This document shows, piece by piece, positions 25,801 to 34,892 of a DNA stretch of 64,000 nucleotides; the stretch's first letter is position 1, and each line of letters begins with the position of its first letter. The position numbers and the translations under genes are program-made. Where the stretch lies: positions 1,178,001-1,242,000 of the forward strand of contig NZ_FTPP01000002.1 of assembly GCF_900156345.1 (NCBI RefSeq). The letters are read 5' to 3'. The stretch is from Pontibacter indicus. Lineage in GTDB: Bacteria; Bacteroidota; Bacteroidia; Cytophagales; Hymenobacteraceae. The notes below the pieces were generated by a model. That model saw only the letters and a list, made by a program, of their open reading frames with translations, searched no databases and was not told where the DNA came from.

Positions 25801-26031
25801 TGGCAGGTATAACAAGAGTAACTTGCATGCTCACGATGAAACAGACAGCATTGGCCAGGTGCACTTTACGACGCTCTACTGTTGGGGGTGAAGGGGGCCC
25901 CCTGTCAAGAGCGTTCAGCGAGTGGGGGTATGAGCCCCCGATTTGGAGCGTCTTGATTTTTTTGCCTACTGGGGTAGGGGCCCTCGATTTTTTCATCAAG
26001 GAAAAAAGTAGGTGCTCGCCGCACAGGCGAA
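25801..26031. repeat. dispersed intergenic repeat, long copy
   Basis: This stretch is repeated, with substitutions and a shorter middle, at 43500-43658. Both start TGGCAGGTATA, share AGCGAGTGGGGGTA, then GGGGCCCTCGATTTTTTCAT and the end GCACAGGCGAA. The long copy carries about 50 extra bases lying between two TGGGGTA-type direct repeats. A plus-strand frame (25800-26138) crosses it, but its translation is not protein-like. The remaining sequence of the gap, 25671-25800 and 26032-26290, shows several AGGTATAG words and no gene. Confidence 0.7.
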
Positions 26032-26290
26032 GCTACAAAGCAAAGCAGCTTACTATACCTGAAGGCTGCCGCTACGCCAGTTGCAAACTGGCCCCATGTG
26101 CCACCACAAGTTGCGCTGACGCTAAACTTGCGGTATGACTCTATACCTGTTATACCTATATTTCGAGATAGAGATCCCTATGAAGCAGTCAGGAGTGAGG
26201 GTATTAACATCATGGTGCGTATCCCAACTGGCCTGTTGAAGAACACACCTTGTGTACAGTGACTACAGAAACCTCAGGTATAGCCCCGCC

Positions 26291-26333
26291 AAAAACAAAA
26301 AATCCTGAGGCTGTGATAGCAACCCCAGGATTT
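26291..26333 (-). terminator. terminator of pyk
   Basis: AAATCCTG (26300-26307) pairs with CAGGATTT (26326-26333). On the minus strand a T-rich tail (TTTTTTGTTTTT) follows, 23 bases after the pyk stop. Confidence 0.75.
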
Positions 26334-26355
26334 CCTGAATCAAGAACTTACTATC

Positions 26356-27783
26356 CTAAGCAATACTCAGCTTGATCATGTTTGTGCGCTTCTGCTCGTA
26401 AATCGGCATACTTGCTGTATTGATGAATACATCGCCTTTGGTCAGGTAACCAGCTTTCAGGAGCATTTGCTTGATATCCTCGATGGTGGCGTCAGTAGAC
26501 TCAAACTTGTCGTAGTAGAAGCCACGAATACCCCACACCAAGTTAAGCGTAGTGAGCAGGCGCTCGTTTTCTGTAAAAATGAAAATGTCGGCTCTCGTGC
26601 GGTACTTTGCCAGCTGGAAGGCCGTGTAGCCTGACTTGGTCATACCAATGACGGCACGGGCATTCGTGTCGCGGGCAAGGTTGCAGGCGTTGGCCACCAG
26701 GCTGTCGTTATAGAAAGTGTCGGAGTGCGGGTTCAGGATGTAGTTCTTGTTGAAGATGTCGGCCTGCCGCTCCACCTCGCTGATAGTTAAGTTCATCGAG
26801 CGGATCGTCTCTACCGGGTAAGCGCCCACCGCTGTTTCAGCGCTCAGCATCAGCGTGTCGGCACCGTCAATCACGGCGTTGGCTACGTCGTTGGTTTCCG
26901 CGCGGGTCGGCTTCGGGTTCACGATCATGCTTTCCATCATCTGGGTCGCGATAATCACTGGCTTGGCGGCCTTGTTACACTTCTCCACAATCATCTTCTG
27001 AAACATCGGCACACGCTCCATACCTGTTTCCACGCCCAGGTCACCGCGCGCTACCATCAGGGCGTCAGACTCTGCAATGATGGCGTCGATGTTGCGAAGC
27101 GCTTCCGGCTTCTCGATTTTGGCGATCACGCGGGTATCCTTGCCACGCTCCCGAATGATGCGCTTGATTTCCCGCACATCTTCCACCTTGCGTACAAACG
27201 AAAGGGCCACCCATTCTACATCATGATCCAGACCGAAGTGCAAGTCACGCAGGTCCTTTTCGGTAAGGGATGGGGCCGAAACAATGGAGTCGGGCAGGTT
27301 GATGCCTTTGCGGGGTTTCACCACGCCGCCATATTTCACCTCGGCTTCCACTTCCTTATTTTTGTCAGTAGAGATTACCTTCAGCTCCAGTTTGCCGTCG
27401 TCCAGCAAGATGGTGTCGCCCGGGTTTACGTCTCTTGCAAGCTCGGTATAGTTGGTGGCCAGGTGTTCGTGGTTGCTCACGGAACCGTCGCAGCGCATGA
27501 TCACGCGCTGGCCCTCTTTTATTTCTACGCCACCGTTTTCAACTTCGCCAATGCGGATCTTGGGTCCCTGTAAGTCCTGCACGATGCAGACATTGGTGTT
27601 GAAGCGGCGGTTCAATTCACGAATGTGTTCGATTACCTGCAAATGTTCTTCATGCTCACCATGTGAGAAGTTCAGTCGGAAAGCGTCAACGCCTTCCTGT
27701 ACCAGCGCAAGCAGTCGGTCAAAGGTATTGCTGGCAGGGCCAACAGTGGCCAGTACTTTGGTCTTGTTGAAGATTATCTTCAT
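26356..27783 (-). CDS. pyk: pyruvate kinase
   Basis: This enzyme catalyses the last step of glycolysis, phosphoenolpyruvate plus ADP to pyruvate plus ATP. The 475-residue protein has the TIM-barrel A domain interrupted by the small B domain (about 70-165). Landmarks are TKVLATVGPASNTF at the N-terminus, FRLNFSHGEHEEH (ADP and K+ site), the catalytic-lysine motif VIAKIEKPEA near 220, ARGDLGVE with the metal ligands near 245, and ATQMMESMI near 280. The C-terminal allosteric domain ends at TNMIKLSIA. The small IPExxxVDY-type gene lies 3 bases upstream, so the two form an operon with shared translation. Confidence 0.97.
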   Translation of the reverse strand: MKIIFNKTKVLATVGPASNTFDRLLALVQEGVDAFRLNFSHGEHEEHLQVIEHIRELNRRFNTNVCIVQDLQGPKIRIGEVENGGVEIKEGQRVIMRCDGSVSNHEHLATNYTELARDVNPGDTILLDDGKLELKVISTDKNKEVEAEVKYGGVVKPRKGINLPDSIVSAPSLTEKDLRDLHFGLDHDVEWVALSFVRKVEDVREIKRIIRERGKDTRVIAKIEKPEALRNIDAIIAESDALMVARGDLGVETGMERVPMFQKMIVEKCNKAAKPVIIATQMMESMIVNPKPTRAETNDVANAVIDGADTLMLSAETAVGAYPVETIRSMNLTISEVERQADIFNKNYILNPHSDTFYNDSLVANACNLARDTNARAVIGMTKSGYTAFQLAKYRTRADIFIFTENERLLTTLNLVWGIRGFYYDKFESTDATIEDIKQMLLKAGYLTKGDVFINTASMPIYEQKRTNMIKLSIA

Positions 27784-27786
27784 AAT

Positions 27787-28218
27787 TCAGAATAGTAAGT
27801 GTTCCTTGTACTTAAGTGTAAGTGGATCGAATTGTTTAGTATATTGAATGATGGGCAGGCTATGGAGTCTGTTCAGGAGCTCCTGCGGGTGAAGGTACTG
27901 CTGCAGCGCTCCCGTTATTTGCAGAATGTAGTCATATTCTTTTACATCGGGGAGCATAAAGGGCCTTTTGGCAGTGAGGGTACCCAGTGCCTTGTTTCGG
28001 AACAGGCGCACCGTGCTGTGCTCGTCGTTGTGCTCGTAATGCGAAATGTACATCTTCTGCCGGTCCATCATTTCGTAGCACAGGTCTCGTCGGCGGGTGA
28101 GGTTAAGCCTCAGAAGACGGTTAAGTGACCAGGCCATTTTGTAATCGCGGCATGAGGCAACCACGCCGAAAAGGGCGAAGCTGAAATCATACTCTATGTC
28201 CAGGTGCAGGGTTTTCAT
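27787..28218 (-). CDS. IPExxxVDY family protein
   Basis: The 143-residue protein belongs, by motif and place, to a Bacteroidota family named for IPExxxVDY; here the motif reads FMLPDVKEYDYILQI (near 92-106). N-terminal LHLDIEYDFSFALFGVVASC and the basic RLNLTRRRDL segment are also typical. No enzyme motif is visible. Members lie between pyk and acpP-fabF-rnc in many genomes of the phylum, as here. The 3-base gap to pyk suggests a link with glycolysis or its control, but the function is unknown to me. Confidence 0.75.
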   Translation of the reverse strand: MKTLHLDIEYDFSFALFGVVASCRDYKMAWSLNRLLRLNLTRRRDLCYEMMDRQKMYISHYEHNDEHSTVRLFRNKALGTLTAKRPFMLPDVKEYDYILQITGALQQYLHPQELLNRLHSLPIIQYTKQFDPLTLKYKEHLLF

Positions 28219-28316
28219 GAGCCAGGTATACCGTCAATTGCAAATTTATAAACATGGCAGTGGAAAACGACCTTTCCGGCAAAAACTTTTATCACTTAGC
28301 GAATAGAGCAATTTTT

Positions 28317-28348
28317 TTTGACATTGTCTGCCTAATTACATTTCTTTG
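28317..28348 (+). promoter_or_regulatory. promoter of acpP-fabF-rnc
   Basis: TTTG (28317-28320) and TTTCTTTG (28341-28348) are separated by exactly 20 bases. They match the -33/-7 consensus except for one base (T for A in the -7 box). acpP starts 30 bases downstream. The preceding run of T may act as an upstream element. Confidence 0.7.
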
Positions 28349-28377
28349 CACAGTGTTTTAATAAACTATAAGAAAAA

Positions 28378-28614
28378 ATGTCAGAAATCGCAGAAAAAGT
28401 AAAGGCTATCATCATCGATAAGCTTGGTGTTGAAGAGTCAGAAGTTACTCCAGAGGCTAGCTTCACAAACGACCTTGGCGCTGATTCACTGGATACAGTA
28501 GAGCTTATCATGGAATTCGAAAAGGAATTCAACGTATCTATTCCAGATGACCAGGCTGAGAACATTGCCACTGTAGGTCAGGCGATCAGCTACCTGGAAG
28601 AGCACGCAAAGTAA
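28378..28614 (+). CDS. acpP: acyl carrier protein
   Basis: This is the carrier of growing fatty-acyl chains in type II fatty-acid synthesis. The 78-residue acidic four-helix protein has the phosphopantetheine attachment serine at Ser37 in [14 protein letters not shown]. It begins an acpP-fabF-rnc gene string that is conserved in many bacteria, 64 bases before fabF. The TTTG-N20-TTTCTTTG promoter lies just upstream. Codon use is strongly biased, in keeping with high expression. Confidence 0.98.
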   Translation: MSEIAEKVKAIIIDKLGVEESEVTPEASFTNDLGADSLDTVELIMEFEKEFNVSIPDDQAENIATVGQAISYLEEHAK

Positions 28615-28678
28615 TATAACCCCGATTATCTTATTTTCTATTAAGTAATTTTTACTATCTATCCTCTACTAGCAGCTT

Positions 28679-29932
28679 ATGGAGCTTAAGAGAGTTGTAG
28701 TTACAGGGCTTGGCGCACTCACCCCACTTGGAAACAACGTTGCAGCATACTGGAACGGGCTGGCCAATGGTGTGAGTGGAGCTGCGCCTATTACACGCTT
28801 TGATGCGAGTAAGTTTAAGACCCAGTTTGCCTGTGAAGTAAAGGGATACGATCCTGAAAATTACTTCGACCGTAAGGAAGCGCGTAAGATGGACCTGTTC
28901 TCTCAGTTCGCCATGGTGGTGGCTGACGAGGCGGTTCAGGACGCGAACCTGATCGAGGGAAATGTTAACCCTGACCGCGTAGGCGTGATCTGGGGATCTG
29001 GCATCGGCGGTCTGCGCACATTCCAAGAGGAGTGCGTGAACTTTGCCAACGGTGACGGTACGCCGCGATTCAATCCTTTCTTCATCCCGAAGATGATCGC
29101 AGACATCAGTGCCGGTCACATTTCAATTAAGTACGGCTTCCGTGGACCTAACTTCGTTACGGTTTCTGCCTGTGCATCTGCTACCAACGCCATCATCGAC
29201 TCTTTCAACTATATCCGTCTGGGTATGGCCGATGTGGTGGTAACCGGTGGCTCTGAGGCAGCTGTAACCGAAGCAGGTATAGGAGGCTTCAACGCCCTGA
29301 AAGCCCTTTCAGAGCGCAATGACTCACCGGAGACGGCTTCCCGCCCATTCGACAAAGACCGCGATGGTTTTGTGTTGGGTGAAGGCGCAGGTGCCCTCAT
29401 CCTGGAAGAGTACGAACATGCCAAAGCACGTGGCGCCAAGATCTACGCCGAGGTGATCGGTGGCGGTATGTCAGCAGACGCCTACCACATCACAGCACCA
29501 CATCCGGATGGAATGGGTGCCCTGAACGTGATGAAGAACGTACTGCGCGACGCCAACATCAAGCCGGAGGAGGTAGACTACATCAACGTGCACGGTACTT
29601 CTACGCCACTCGGAGACATCAGCGAGGTGAAAGCCATCCAGACGGTGTTTGGTGACCACGCCTACAAGCTCAACATCAGCTCTACTAAGTCTATGACAGG
29701 TCACCTGCTGGGTGCTGCTGGTGCGATCGAGGCCATTGCTGCGATCATGTCGATCCAAAACAACCTGGTGCCGCCAACCATCAATCACTTTACCGATGAT
29801 GAGAGCTTTGACCCAGGTCTGAACTTTACCTTCAACAAAGCGCAGGAGCGCGAAGTGAAGGTGGCGCTCAGCAACACGTTTGGCTTCGGCGGGCACAATA
29901 CTTCCGTTTTATTCCGTCAATTTATCGACTAG
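28679..29932 (+). CDS. fabF: 3-oxoacyl-[acyl-carrier-protein] synthase II
   Basis: This is the beta-ketoacyl-ACP synthase that lengthens acyl-ACP with malonyl-ACP. The 417-residue thiolase-fold enzyme has the full triad: Cys165 in VSACASATNA, His305 in NVHGTSTPLGD and His342 in TGHLLGAAGAIEA, with the structural Lys in STKSMTGH. VVVTGLGALTPLGN at the N-terminus is typical. Its stop codon is followed at once by the GTG start of rnc, without a spacer, so rnc translation probably depends on fabF. Confidence 0.97.
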   Translation: MELKRVVVTGLGALTPLGNNVAAYWNGLANGVSGAAPITRFDASKFKTQFACEVKGYDPENYFDRKEARKMDLFSQFAMVVADEAVQDANLIEGNVNPDRVGVIWGSGIGGLRTFQEECVNFANGDGTPRFNPFFIPKMIADISAGHISIKYGFRGPNFVTVSACASATNAIIDSFNYIRLGMADVVVTGGSEAAVTEAGIGGFNALKALSERNDSPETASRPFDKDRDGFVLGEGAGALILEEYEHAKARGAKIYAEVIGGGMSADAYHITAPHPDGMGALNVMKNVLRDANIKPEEVDYINVHGTSTPLGDISEVKAIQTVFGDHAYKLNISSTKSMTGHLLGAAGAIEAIAAIMSIQNNLVPPTINHFTDDESFDPGLNFTFNKAQEREVKVALSNTFGFGGHNTSVLFRQFID

Positions 29933-30676
29933 GTGTTTGGACCAATAAAACCAGTACGGCGCTTCTATCACAGCCTATTTACCAAGGATAGAGAGTTAGT
30001 GCGCGCTATTTCCGGGATTATTGGCAGCACACCAGATAACATACGCCTGTACAAACTGGCGCTCACACACACGTCCTTTGCGCGGCAGAACCTGGCCAGC
30101 AAGCACGACACCAATGAGCGACTGGAGTTTCTGGGCGATGCGGTATTGGGTACGGTTGTGGCGGAACTGCTTTTCAAGAAATTCCCCTATGAAGACGAGG
30201 GCTTTATGACAGAGATGCGCTCACGGATCGTAAACCGTGAGTCACTCAACCACATTGCCATTAAGATAGGCCTGAACCTGTTGGTGAAGGTGGACAATTC
30301 GGGGGGACAAAGCGCCCGACACAAATCAGTGCATGGCAACGCCCTGGAGGCGCTGGTGGGAGCCATCTACCTGGACAAAGGCTATGCAACTACACGGCAG
30401 TTCATACTGGGCAAGCTGATCAAGCCACATGTGGACCTGCACAAACTGGTCAACACCACCTCTAACTTCAAGAGCAAGCTCATCGAGTGGGCCCAAAGCC
30501 AGAATGCCGAAATTCGCTTCGAGATCGTGAACCGCAAAAACCAGGGCAACACCACCGAGTTTACCTGCGAGATCTACCTGAACGATAAACCGGTAGCTGT
30601 GGGCGTAGGTCTTTCGAAGAAAAAAGCCGATCAGGCCGCAGCCGAAAAGGCACTGGAAATTCTCAACATCAGCTAG
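29933..30676 (+). CDS. rnc: ribonuclease III
   Basis: This double-strand-specific endoribonuclease matures rRNA and processes structured mRNAs. The 247-residue product has the catalytic domain (about 15-155) with the signature NERLEFLGDAVLG at 61-73 and a second acidic cluster in GNALEALVGAIYLDKG, then a dsRNA-binding domain (about 175-245, ending LSKKKADQAAAEKALEIL). The start is GTG directly after the fabF stop codon (TAG-GTG). An N-terminal extension of about 15 residues compared with E. coli is usual in Bacteroidota. The genetic order acpP-fabF-rnc supports the call. Confidence 0.95.
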   Translation: MFGPIKPVRRFYHSLFTKDRELVRAISGIIGSTPDNIRLYKLALTHTSFARQNLASKHDTNERLEFLGDAVLGTVVAELLFKKFPYEDEGFMTEMRSRIVNRESLNHIAIKIGLNLLVKVDNSGGQSARHKSVHGNALEALVGAIYLDKGYATTRQFILGKLIKPHVDLHKLVNTTSNFKSKLIEWAQSQNAEIRFEIVNRKNQGNTTEFTCEIYLNDKPVAVGVGLSKKKADQAAAEKALEILNIS

Positions 30677-30954
30677 GGCTAGTTCCCCAAGCAGATACCA
30701 GCTGTGCATGCAAATGCCTGTGCAGTCCTGCCAGTTTTCCTTTATTTCAATTTCATACAAACCGCCGTCGTTTAATCGGTCGCTGTCTTTTCAAGCATCC
30801 TACTCAGTTTCTGATAACTGGTTTGGGGCTGCGCCCTGTCTATACCTAGGTGCGCTCCGCAGGACTCAGGTTATACCTGTTGTAGGTATAGGGGTTCGTT
30901 ATTTGGATGCCAAAGCTTAACTTGCTTCCATATTGTTGCGTTAGAGAACACACT

Positions 30955-32835
30955 ATGGAAGAGACTAAACTGATACTGGCTGGGGCCGCCCTTAATCAGA
31001 CCCCCCTCGACTGGGAAGCCAACCTACTGAATATCCGATCTGCCATCATCGAGGCGACTGCACGTAATGTCGATATTCTGCTGTTGCCTGAGCTCTGCAT
31101 TACGGGCTACGGCTGCGAAGATATGTTCCTGCACCCCTGGTTTGCCGAGGAGGCCTTCGAGAAGCTCCTGCAGGTAAAGGAGTGGTGCGACAACATCACC
31201 GTGTGCGTGGGTGTGCATGTGATTTTGGGGAAGGATGTTTTTAATACAGCCTGCGTCATCAAGAACAAAGAGATCGTCGGTTTCACGGCCAAGCAGTTTC
31301 TGGCCCGCGACGGCATCCACTACGAGCCGCGCTGGTTCACGCCGTGGCCAGCCAACGTGGTAGAAGAGTTCGAGATGAAAGGCAAGCGCTACCCGATCGG
31401 CGACATTGTGTACGAAGAGAAGGGCGTGAAATACGCCTTCGAAATATGCGAAGACGCCTGGCGACCCAACCGCCCGGCCGAGCGCCACATGCCAAAAGGC
31501 GTACAGCTGATCCTGAACCCAAGTGCCAGCCACTTCGCCCTCAGCAAAACGGACCTGCGATACCGCCTCGTGGTTGAGGCCTCCCAAAAATACCAATGCG
31601 CTTACCTGTACGCCAACCTGCTCGGCAACGAGTCGGGCCGTGTGATCTTCGATGGCGAGGTACTCATCGCGCAAAATGGCAAGTTGATTCGCCGTAATGA
31701 GTTGCTTAGTTTCAAGGACGTGGACCTGGAATGCGCGGAAGTAAGCTTCGGAGCCAACCCTGAAATAGCGGAGACAATCGAGTACCTGCCGCCTATAGAC
31801 GAAAATGCCGAACTGATCGCTGCCCTGAGCCTAGGGCTGTTCGACTATATGCGCAAGAGTCGTAGTCGTGGTTTTGTGTTGTCGCTGAGCGGTGGCGCCG
31901 ATTCGTCGTGCTGCGCAGTGGCGGTGGCCGAAATGGTGCGCCGTGGAGTAGCCAACCTGGGTGTGACCGGATTTGTGACCAAGGCCCGTATGTTCCCGTT
32001 GAAGGATGCCGAGTATTTTGAGGGACTTCCGCAGGACCAGGTGGTCAAGCAGCTGGTTGGGCGTATCCTCACTTGCGCCTATCAGGGTACGGTCAACTCT
32101 TCTGACGCTACCTATACCTCCGCTAAAGAACTGGCCGAGTCTATCGGGGCGGTGTTCCACGACTGGACCATCGACGAGGAAGTGAAAGGCTATACCGCTA
32201 AAATAGAAAACGCCCTGGAGCGTGAACTGACCTGGGAGCACGATGACCTTGCGTTGCAGAACATACAGGCCCGCGTGCGTGCTCCCGCCATCTGGATGCT
32301 GGCCAACATCAAAAATGCCCTGTTGCTGGCCACTTCTAACCGAAGCGAGGCATCAGTGGGCTACGCCACCATGGACGGTGACACGGCGGGCAGTATTTCT
32401 CCTATCGCAGGTATAGACAAGGCTTTCGTTCGCCAGTTCCTGATCTGGATGCAGGAAGAGCTCGGTTACCTGGGCCTTGATTATGTGAACAACCTACAGC
32501 CAACGGCTGAACTGCGCCCTGCCTCCGAAGCACAGACAGACGAGAAGGACCTGATGCCGTACGAAATCCTGAACAAGATTGAGCGCCTGGCCTGGTACGA
32601 CCGATTGTCGCCGCAGCAGGTGGTGGAGCAGTTGGAAAAGGAGAACGTGGCGCCCCTTAAGTCGCTGAAGGCCTATGTGCATAAGTTCTATACCTTGTGG
32701 TCGCGCAACCAGTGGAAGCGCGAACGCTACGCCCCGGGCTTCCACCTCGACGACTATAACCTGGATCCGCGCAGTTGGCTCCGTTATCCGATCCTGAGCG
32801 GCGGTTTCCGGGAGGAGCTGAGCAGGCTGAAATAA
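30955..32835 (+). CDS. nadE: glutamine-dependent NAD+ synthase
   Basis: This is the last step of NAD synthesis: deamido-NAD plus ATP plus glutamine gives NAD. The 626-residue product from the ATG at 30955 has an N-terminal nitrilase-type glutaminase domain (about 1-290; Glu46 in LLPELCITGYG and the nucleophile Cys165 in FEICEDAW). The C-terminal synthetase domain (about 300-626) has P-loop LSLSGGADSS near 310-317 and NRSEASVGYATMDGD. The longer open frame adds 16 Cys-rich residues that are not nitrilase-like. A terminator follows. The 278 bases upstream hold an inverted AGGTATA pair (30872-30890) and nothing else I recognise. Confidence 0.95.
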   Translation: MEETKLILAGAALNQTPLDWEANLLNIRSAIIEATARNVDILLLPELCITGYGCEDMFLHPWFAEEAFEKLLQVKEWCDNITVCVGVHVILGKDVFNTACVIKNKEIVGFTAKQFLARDGIHYEPRWFTPWPANVVEEFEMKGKRYPIGDIVYEEKGVKYAFEICEDAWRPNRPAERHMPKGVQLILNPSASHFALSKTDLRYRLVVEASQKYQCAYLYANLLGNESGRVIFDGEVLIAQNGKLIRRNELLSFKDVDLECAEVSFGANPEIAETIEYLPPIDENAELIAALSLGLFDYMRKSRSRGFVLSLSGGADSSCCAVAVAEMVRRGVANLGVTGFVTKARMFPLKDAEYFEGLPQDQVVKQLVGRILTCAYQGTVNSSDATYTSAKELAESIGAVFHDWTIDEEVKGYTAKIENALERELTWEHDDLALQNIQARVRAPAIWMLANIKNALLLATSNRSEASVGYATMDGDTAGSISPIAGIDKAFVRQFLIWMQEELGYLGLDYVNNLQPTAELRPASEAQTDEKDLMPYEILNKIERLAWYDRLSPQQVVEQLEKENVAPLKSLKAYVHKFYTLWSRNQWKRERYAPGFHLDDYNLDPRSWLRYPILSGGFREELSRLK

Positions 32836-32855
32836 CAGCAGACAGCCATACCTAC

Positions 32856-32905
32856 AAAGGGCACCAACCTATACCTGCAGGCGCGGGGTGGGGTGGTGCC
32901 TTTTT
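32856..32905 (+). terminator. terminator of nadE
   Basis: AAAGG-GCACCA (32856-32866) pairs, with one bulged base, with TGGTGCCTTT and is followed by further T. The loop contains an AGGTATAG word in reverse orientation. Confidence 0.6.
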
Positions 32906-33007
32906 CGTTAGTGGCTATACCTGTGGATAAATATACCTCTACCTGTCCGGCGGCGGTTTTTTCGCTTTGCTAATTATTGTAACTTTGGCAGAACCATACC
33001 GCTGTAT

Positions 33008-33850
33008 ATGAGCATTCTGAACTATATAACTTGGGACGTCAGTCCTTCCATCTTTTCCATCGGGGCCTTTGAAGTACGCTGGTACGGACTCCTGTTCGCG
33101 CTGGCGTTCGTGTTCGGTCAACGCATTCTGACCAAAATTTACGTGGCAGAAGGTCGCACGGAAGGCGATGTGGACATCATCACCCTGTACATGATCATCG
33201 GTACGGTGGTAGGCGCACGCTTGGGCCATACCTTGTTTTACCAACCTGAGTACTACCTGAGCAACCCAATTGAGATCCTCAAGATCTGGGAAGGCGGGTT
33301 GGCCAGCCATGGGGCTACCATTGGTATTCTGCTGGCCTTGTGGCTGTTCAGCCGCAAGCACAACTTCGACTACATGTGGGTGCTGGACCGGATCGTGATC
33401 GTTGTGGCCCTCGGTGGTGCGCTCATCCGACTGGGCAATCTGATGAACTCGGAGATCTTCGGCCGTCCGACTGACCTGCCGTGGGGCTTTATTTTTGTGC
33501 GCCAGAGCGAATACTCGCACGTGCCGCGCCACCCGACGCAGTTGTATGAATCGTTCAGTGTGTTCCTGCTGTTTGTGCTGCTCTACTGGCTCTGGAAGAA
33601 ATACAAAGAGGCGCTGCCTAAAGGTTTGCTGTTCGGTATTTTCGTGACGGCCCTGTTCACGTTCCGTTTCCTGGTGGAGTTCCTGAAAGAAGTGCAGGTA
33701 GAAAAAGAGACGACGATGGCCTTGAACATTGGGCAGCAGTTGAGCATCCCGCTGATCATCATTGGTCTGATCATCCTGTTCAGGGTATGGCAAAATCCGA
33801 AGCCGGCCCTACCCGGCGGGAAACTTACCCGGGAAACTGCCAAAAAGTAA
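33008..33850 (+). CDS. lgt: phosphatidylglycerol-prolipoprotein diacylglyceryl transferase
   Basis: This is the first enzyme of bacterial lipoprotein maturation: it moves diacylglyceryl from phosphatidylglycerol to the lipobox cysteine in the inner membrane. The 280-residue product has seven hydrophobic helices, the N-terminal pattern FEVRWYGLLFALAF, EGGLASHGATIGI with the conserved His, and the signature RLGNLMNSEIFGRPTDLPWG near 140. HPTQLYES is the other conserved motif. A TAACTTTG box at 32980-32987 is a likely -7 element. The many lipoproteins in this window are its substrates. Confidence 0.96.
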   Translation: MSILNYITWDVSPSIFSIGAFEVRWYGLLFALAFVFGQRILTKIYVAEGRTEGDVDIITLYMIIGTVVGARLGHTLFYQPEYYLSNPIEILKIWEGGLASHGATIGILLALWLFSRKHNFDYMWVLDRIVIVVALGGALIRLGNLMNSEIFGRPTDLPWGFIFVRQSEYSHVPRHPTQLYESFSVFLLFVLLYWLWKKYKEALPKGLLFGIFVTALFTFRFLVEFLKEVQVEKETTMALNIGQQLSIPLIIIGLIILFRVWQNPKPALPGGKLTRETAKK

Positions 33851-33868
33851 AAGCATTTCAAGAAATAG

Positions 33869-33899
33869 AAACGGCCAGCAGTTCTGCTGGCCGTTTTTT
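33869..33899 (+). terminator. terminator of lgt
   Basis: The stem AAACGGCCAGCAG / CTGCTGGCCGTTT is followed by further T; the two sides are separated by only two bases. Confidence 0.85.
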
Positions 33900-33920
33900 G
33901 CTTTTGGTAGGTATAGGCTA

Positions 33921-34775
33921 TTAGTTCAGGCTATATCGGAACAAGCCACCTTCTTCACTCGTGATCACGAGCGTGTTTTTATTCTCAAATGCCACTGCCT
34001 CCGTTTGCCCGGCCTGTTTGATGTTCACCTTCTGGTAGTCGCCTTTGTAAAAAGTGGCCGGATCGCTTACGTTACGGAAAATGTGCAGGCCGCCTTCACT
34101 CACGAGCGCCACGGTGCTGCCATCGGCACTGCTGGCTGCGCCGGTCACCGGCACGCCCAGTTTGTGACTTCCCAACAGTTTGGCTTTATACCGGCCTTCG
34201 CTATCGGGCAGCTCGTATACCTTGGCCGTCTCTTTCCTGCCCCTATCCTTCGATACCAGGTAGATCTTGCCGCCCTGCCAGAAAATGGCTTCTACGTCAT
34301 AGTTCATGTTTTTATCCGAAGGCGGGAAATCTTTCTGGTCTTCGTAGGTGAACCGAATGGCCTCGATTTGATCCGGCTTATCGAGTTGGAGTTTGTAGAT
34401 GGCCAGCTCCTTGCGTTTGTTGTTGTTATTGCCCGTATCGGCTATGTAGATATTGCCATCGCTGTCTCGCGCCAGGTCTTCCCAGTCTACGTTTGGCAGC
34501 TGCAGCTTAATCGTCTCGATCAGTTTCCCTTTGCGGTCGACCAGGTAGAGGTGAGGTTTGTTGCCGGCATCGTTGTGGGTAACATAGGCGTCGCGCTCAG
34601 GTATAAACTCAACCCCGGAGCTTTCGCTTACCACGGAAGGAAGTTTGGCTAGCCTCACCAGTTTGCCGGGAGCAGCTTCAGAATTGGTAACAGGTTCTGC
34701 AGGCCTCCCTATAAAGTAAAAGAGGGCTACCATCACAGGTATAAAAAAGGCAAGTATTTTCAGCATAAGCTTCAT
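33921..34775 (-). CDS. secreted or membrane-anchored beta-propeller-like protein
   Basis: The 284-residue product has a hydrophobic N-terminus (about 5-24, FFIPVMVALFYFIG) that serves as signal or anchor. The rest is beta-rich with repeated blade-like units: SGVEFIPERDAYVTHND, DWEDLARDSDGNIYIADTG, EAIFWQGGKIYLVSKD and EGGLHIFRNV. This gives the look of a six-bladed propeller of the SMP-30/SdiA-regulated kind, but no catalytic residues can be assigned. ADTGNNNNKR is a possible calcium-binding loop. The gene is convergent with lgt and divergent from the VOC gene. Confidence 0.65.
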   Translation of the reverse strand: MKLMLKILAFFIPVMVALFYFIGRPAEPVTNSEAAPGKLVRLAKLPSVVSESSGVEFIPERDAYVTHNDAGNKPHLYLVDRKGKLIETIKLQLPNVDWEDLARDSDGNIYIADTGNNNNKRKELAIYKLQLDKPDQIEAIRFTYEDQKDFPPSDKNMNYDVEAIFWQGGKIYLVSKDRGRKETAKVYELPDSEGRYKAKLLGSHKLGVPVTGAASSADGSTVALVSEGGLHIFRNVSDPATFYKGDYQKVNIKQAGQTEAVAFENKNTLVITSEEGGLFRYSLN

Positions 34776-34892
34776 AGTGGTGTATAAAAACAGTGAGCGC
34801 GCCTAGGTATAACGGAAAGCAAAAGCCCTGTGGTTGCGTACAAACTGGAAATAACTGCTTTTTTACCGGATAAACGTTTTCGAAGCGATGCC

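Noticed and set aside
25800..26138. 112-codon frame across the dispersed repeat
   Set aside because: It coincides with a repeat whose second copy does not keep the frame; composition is not protein-like.
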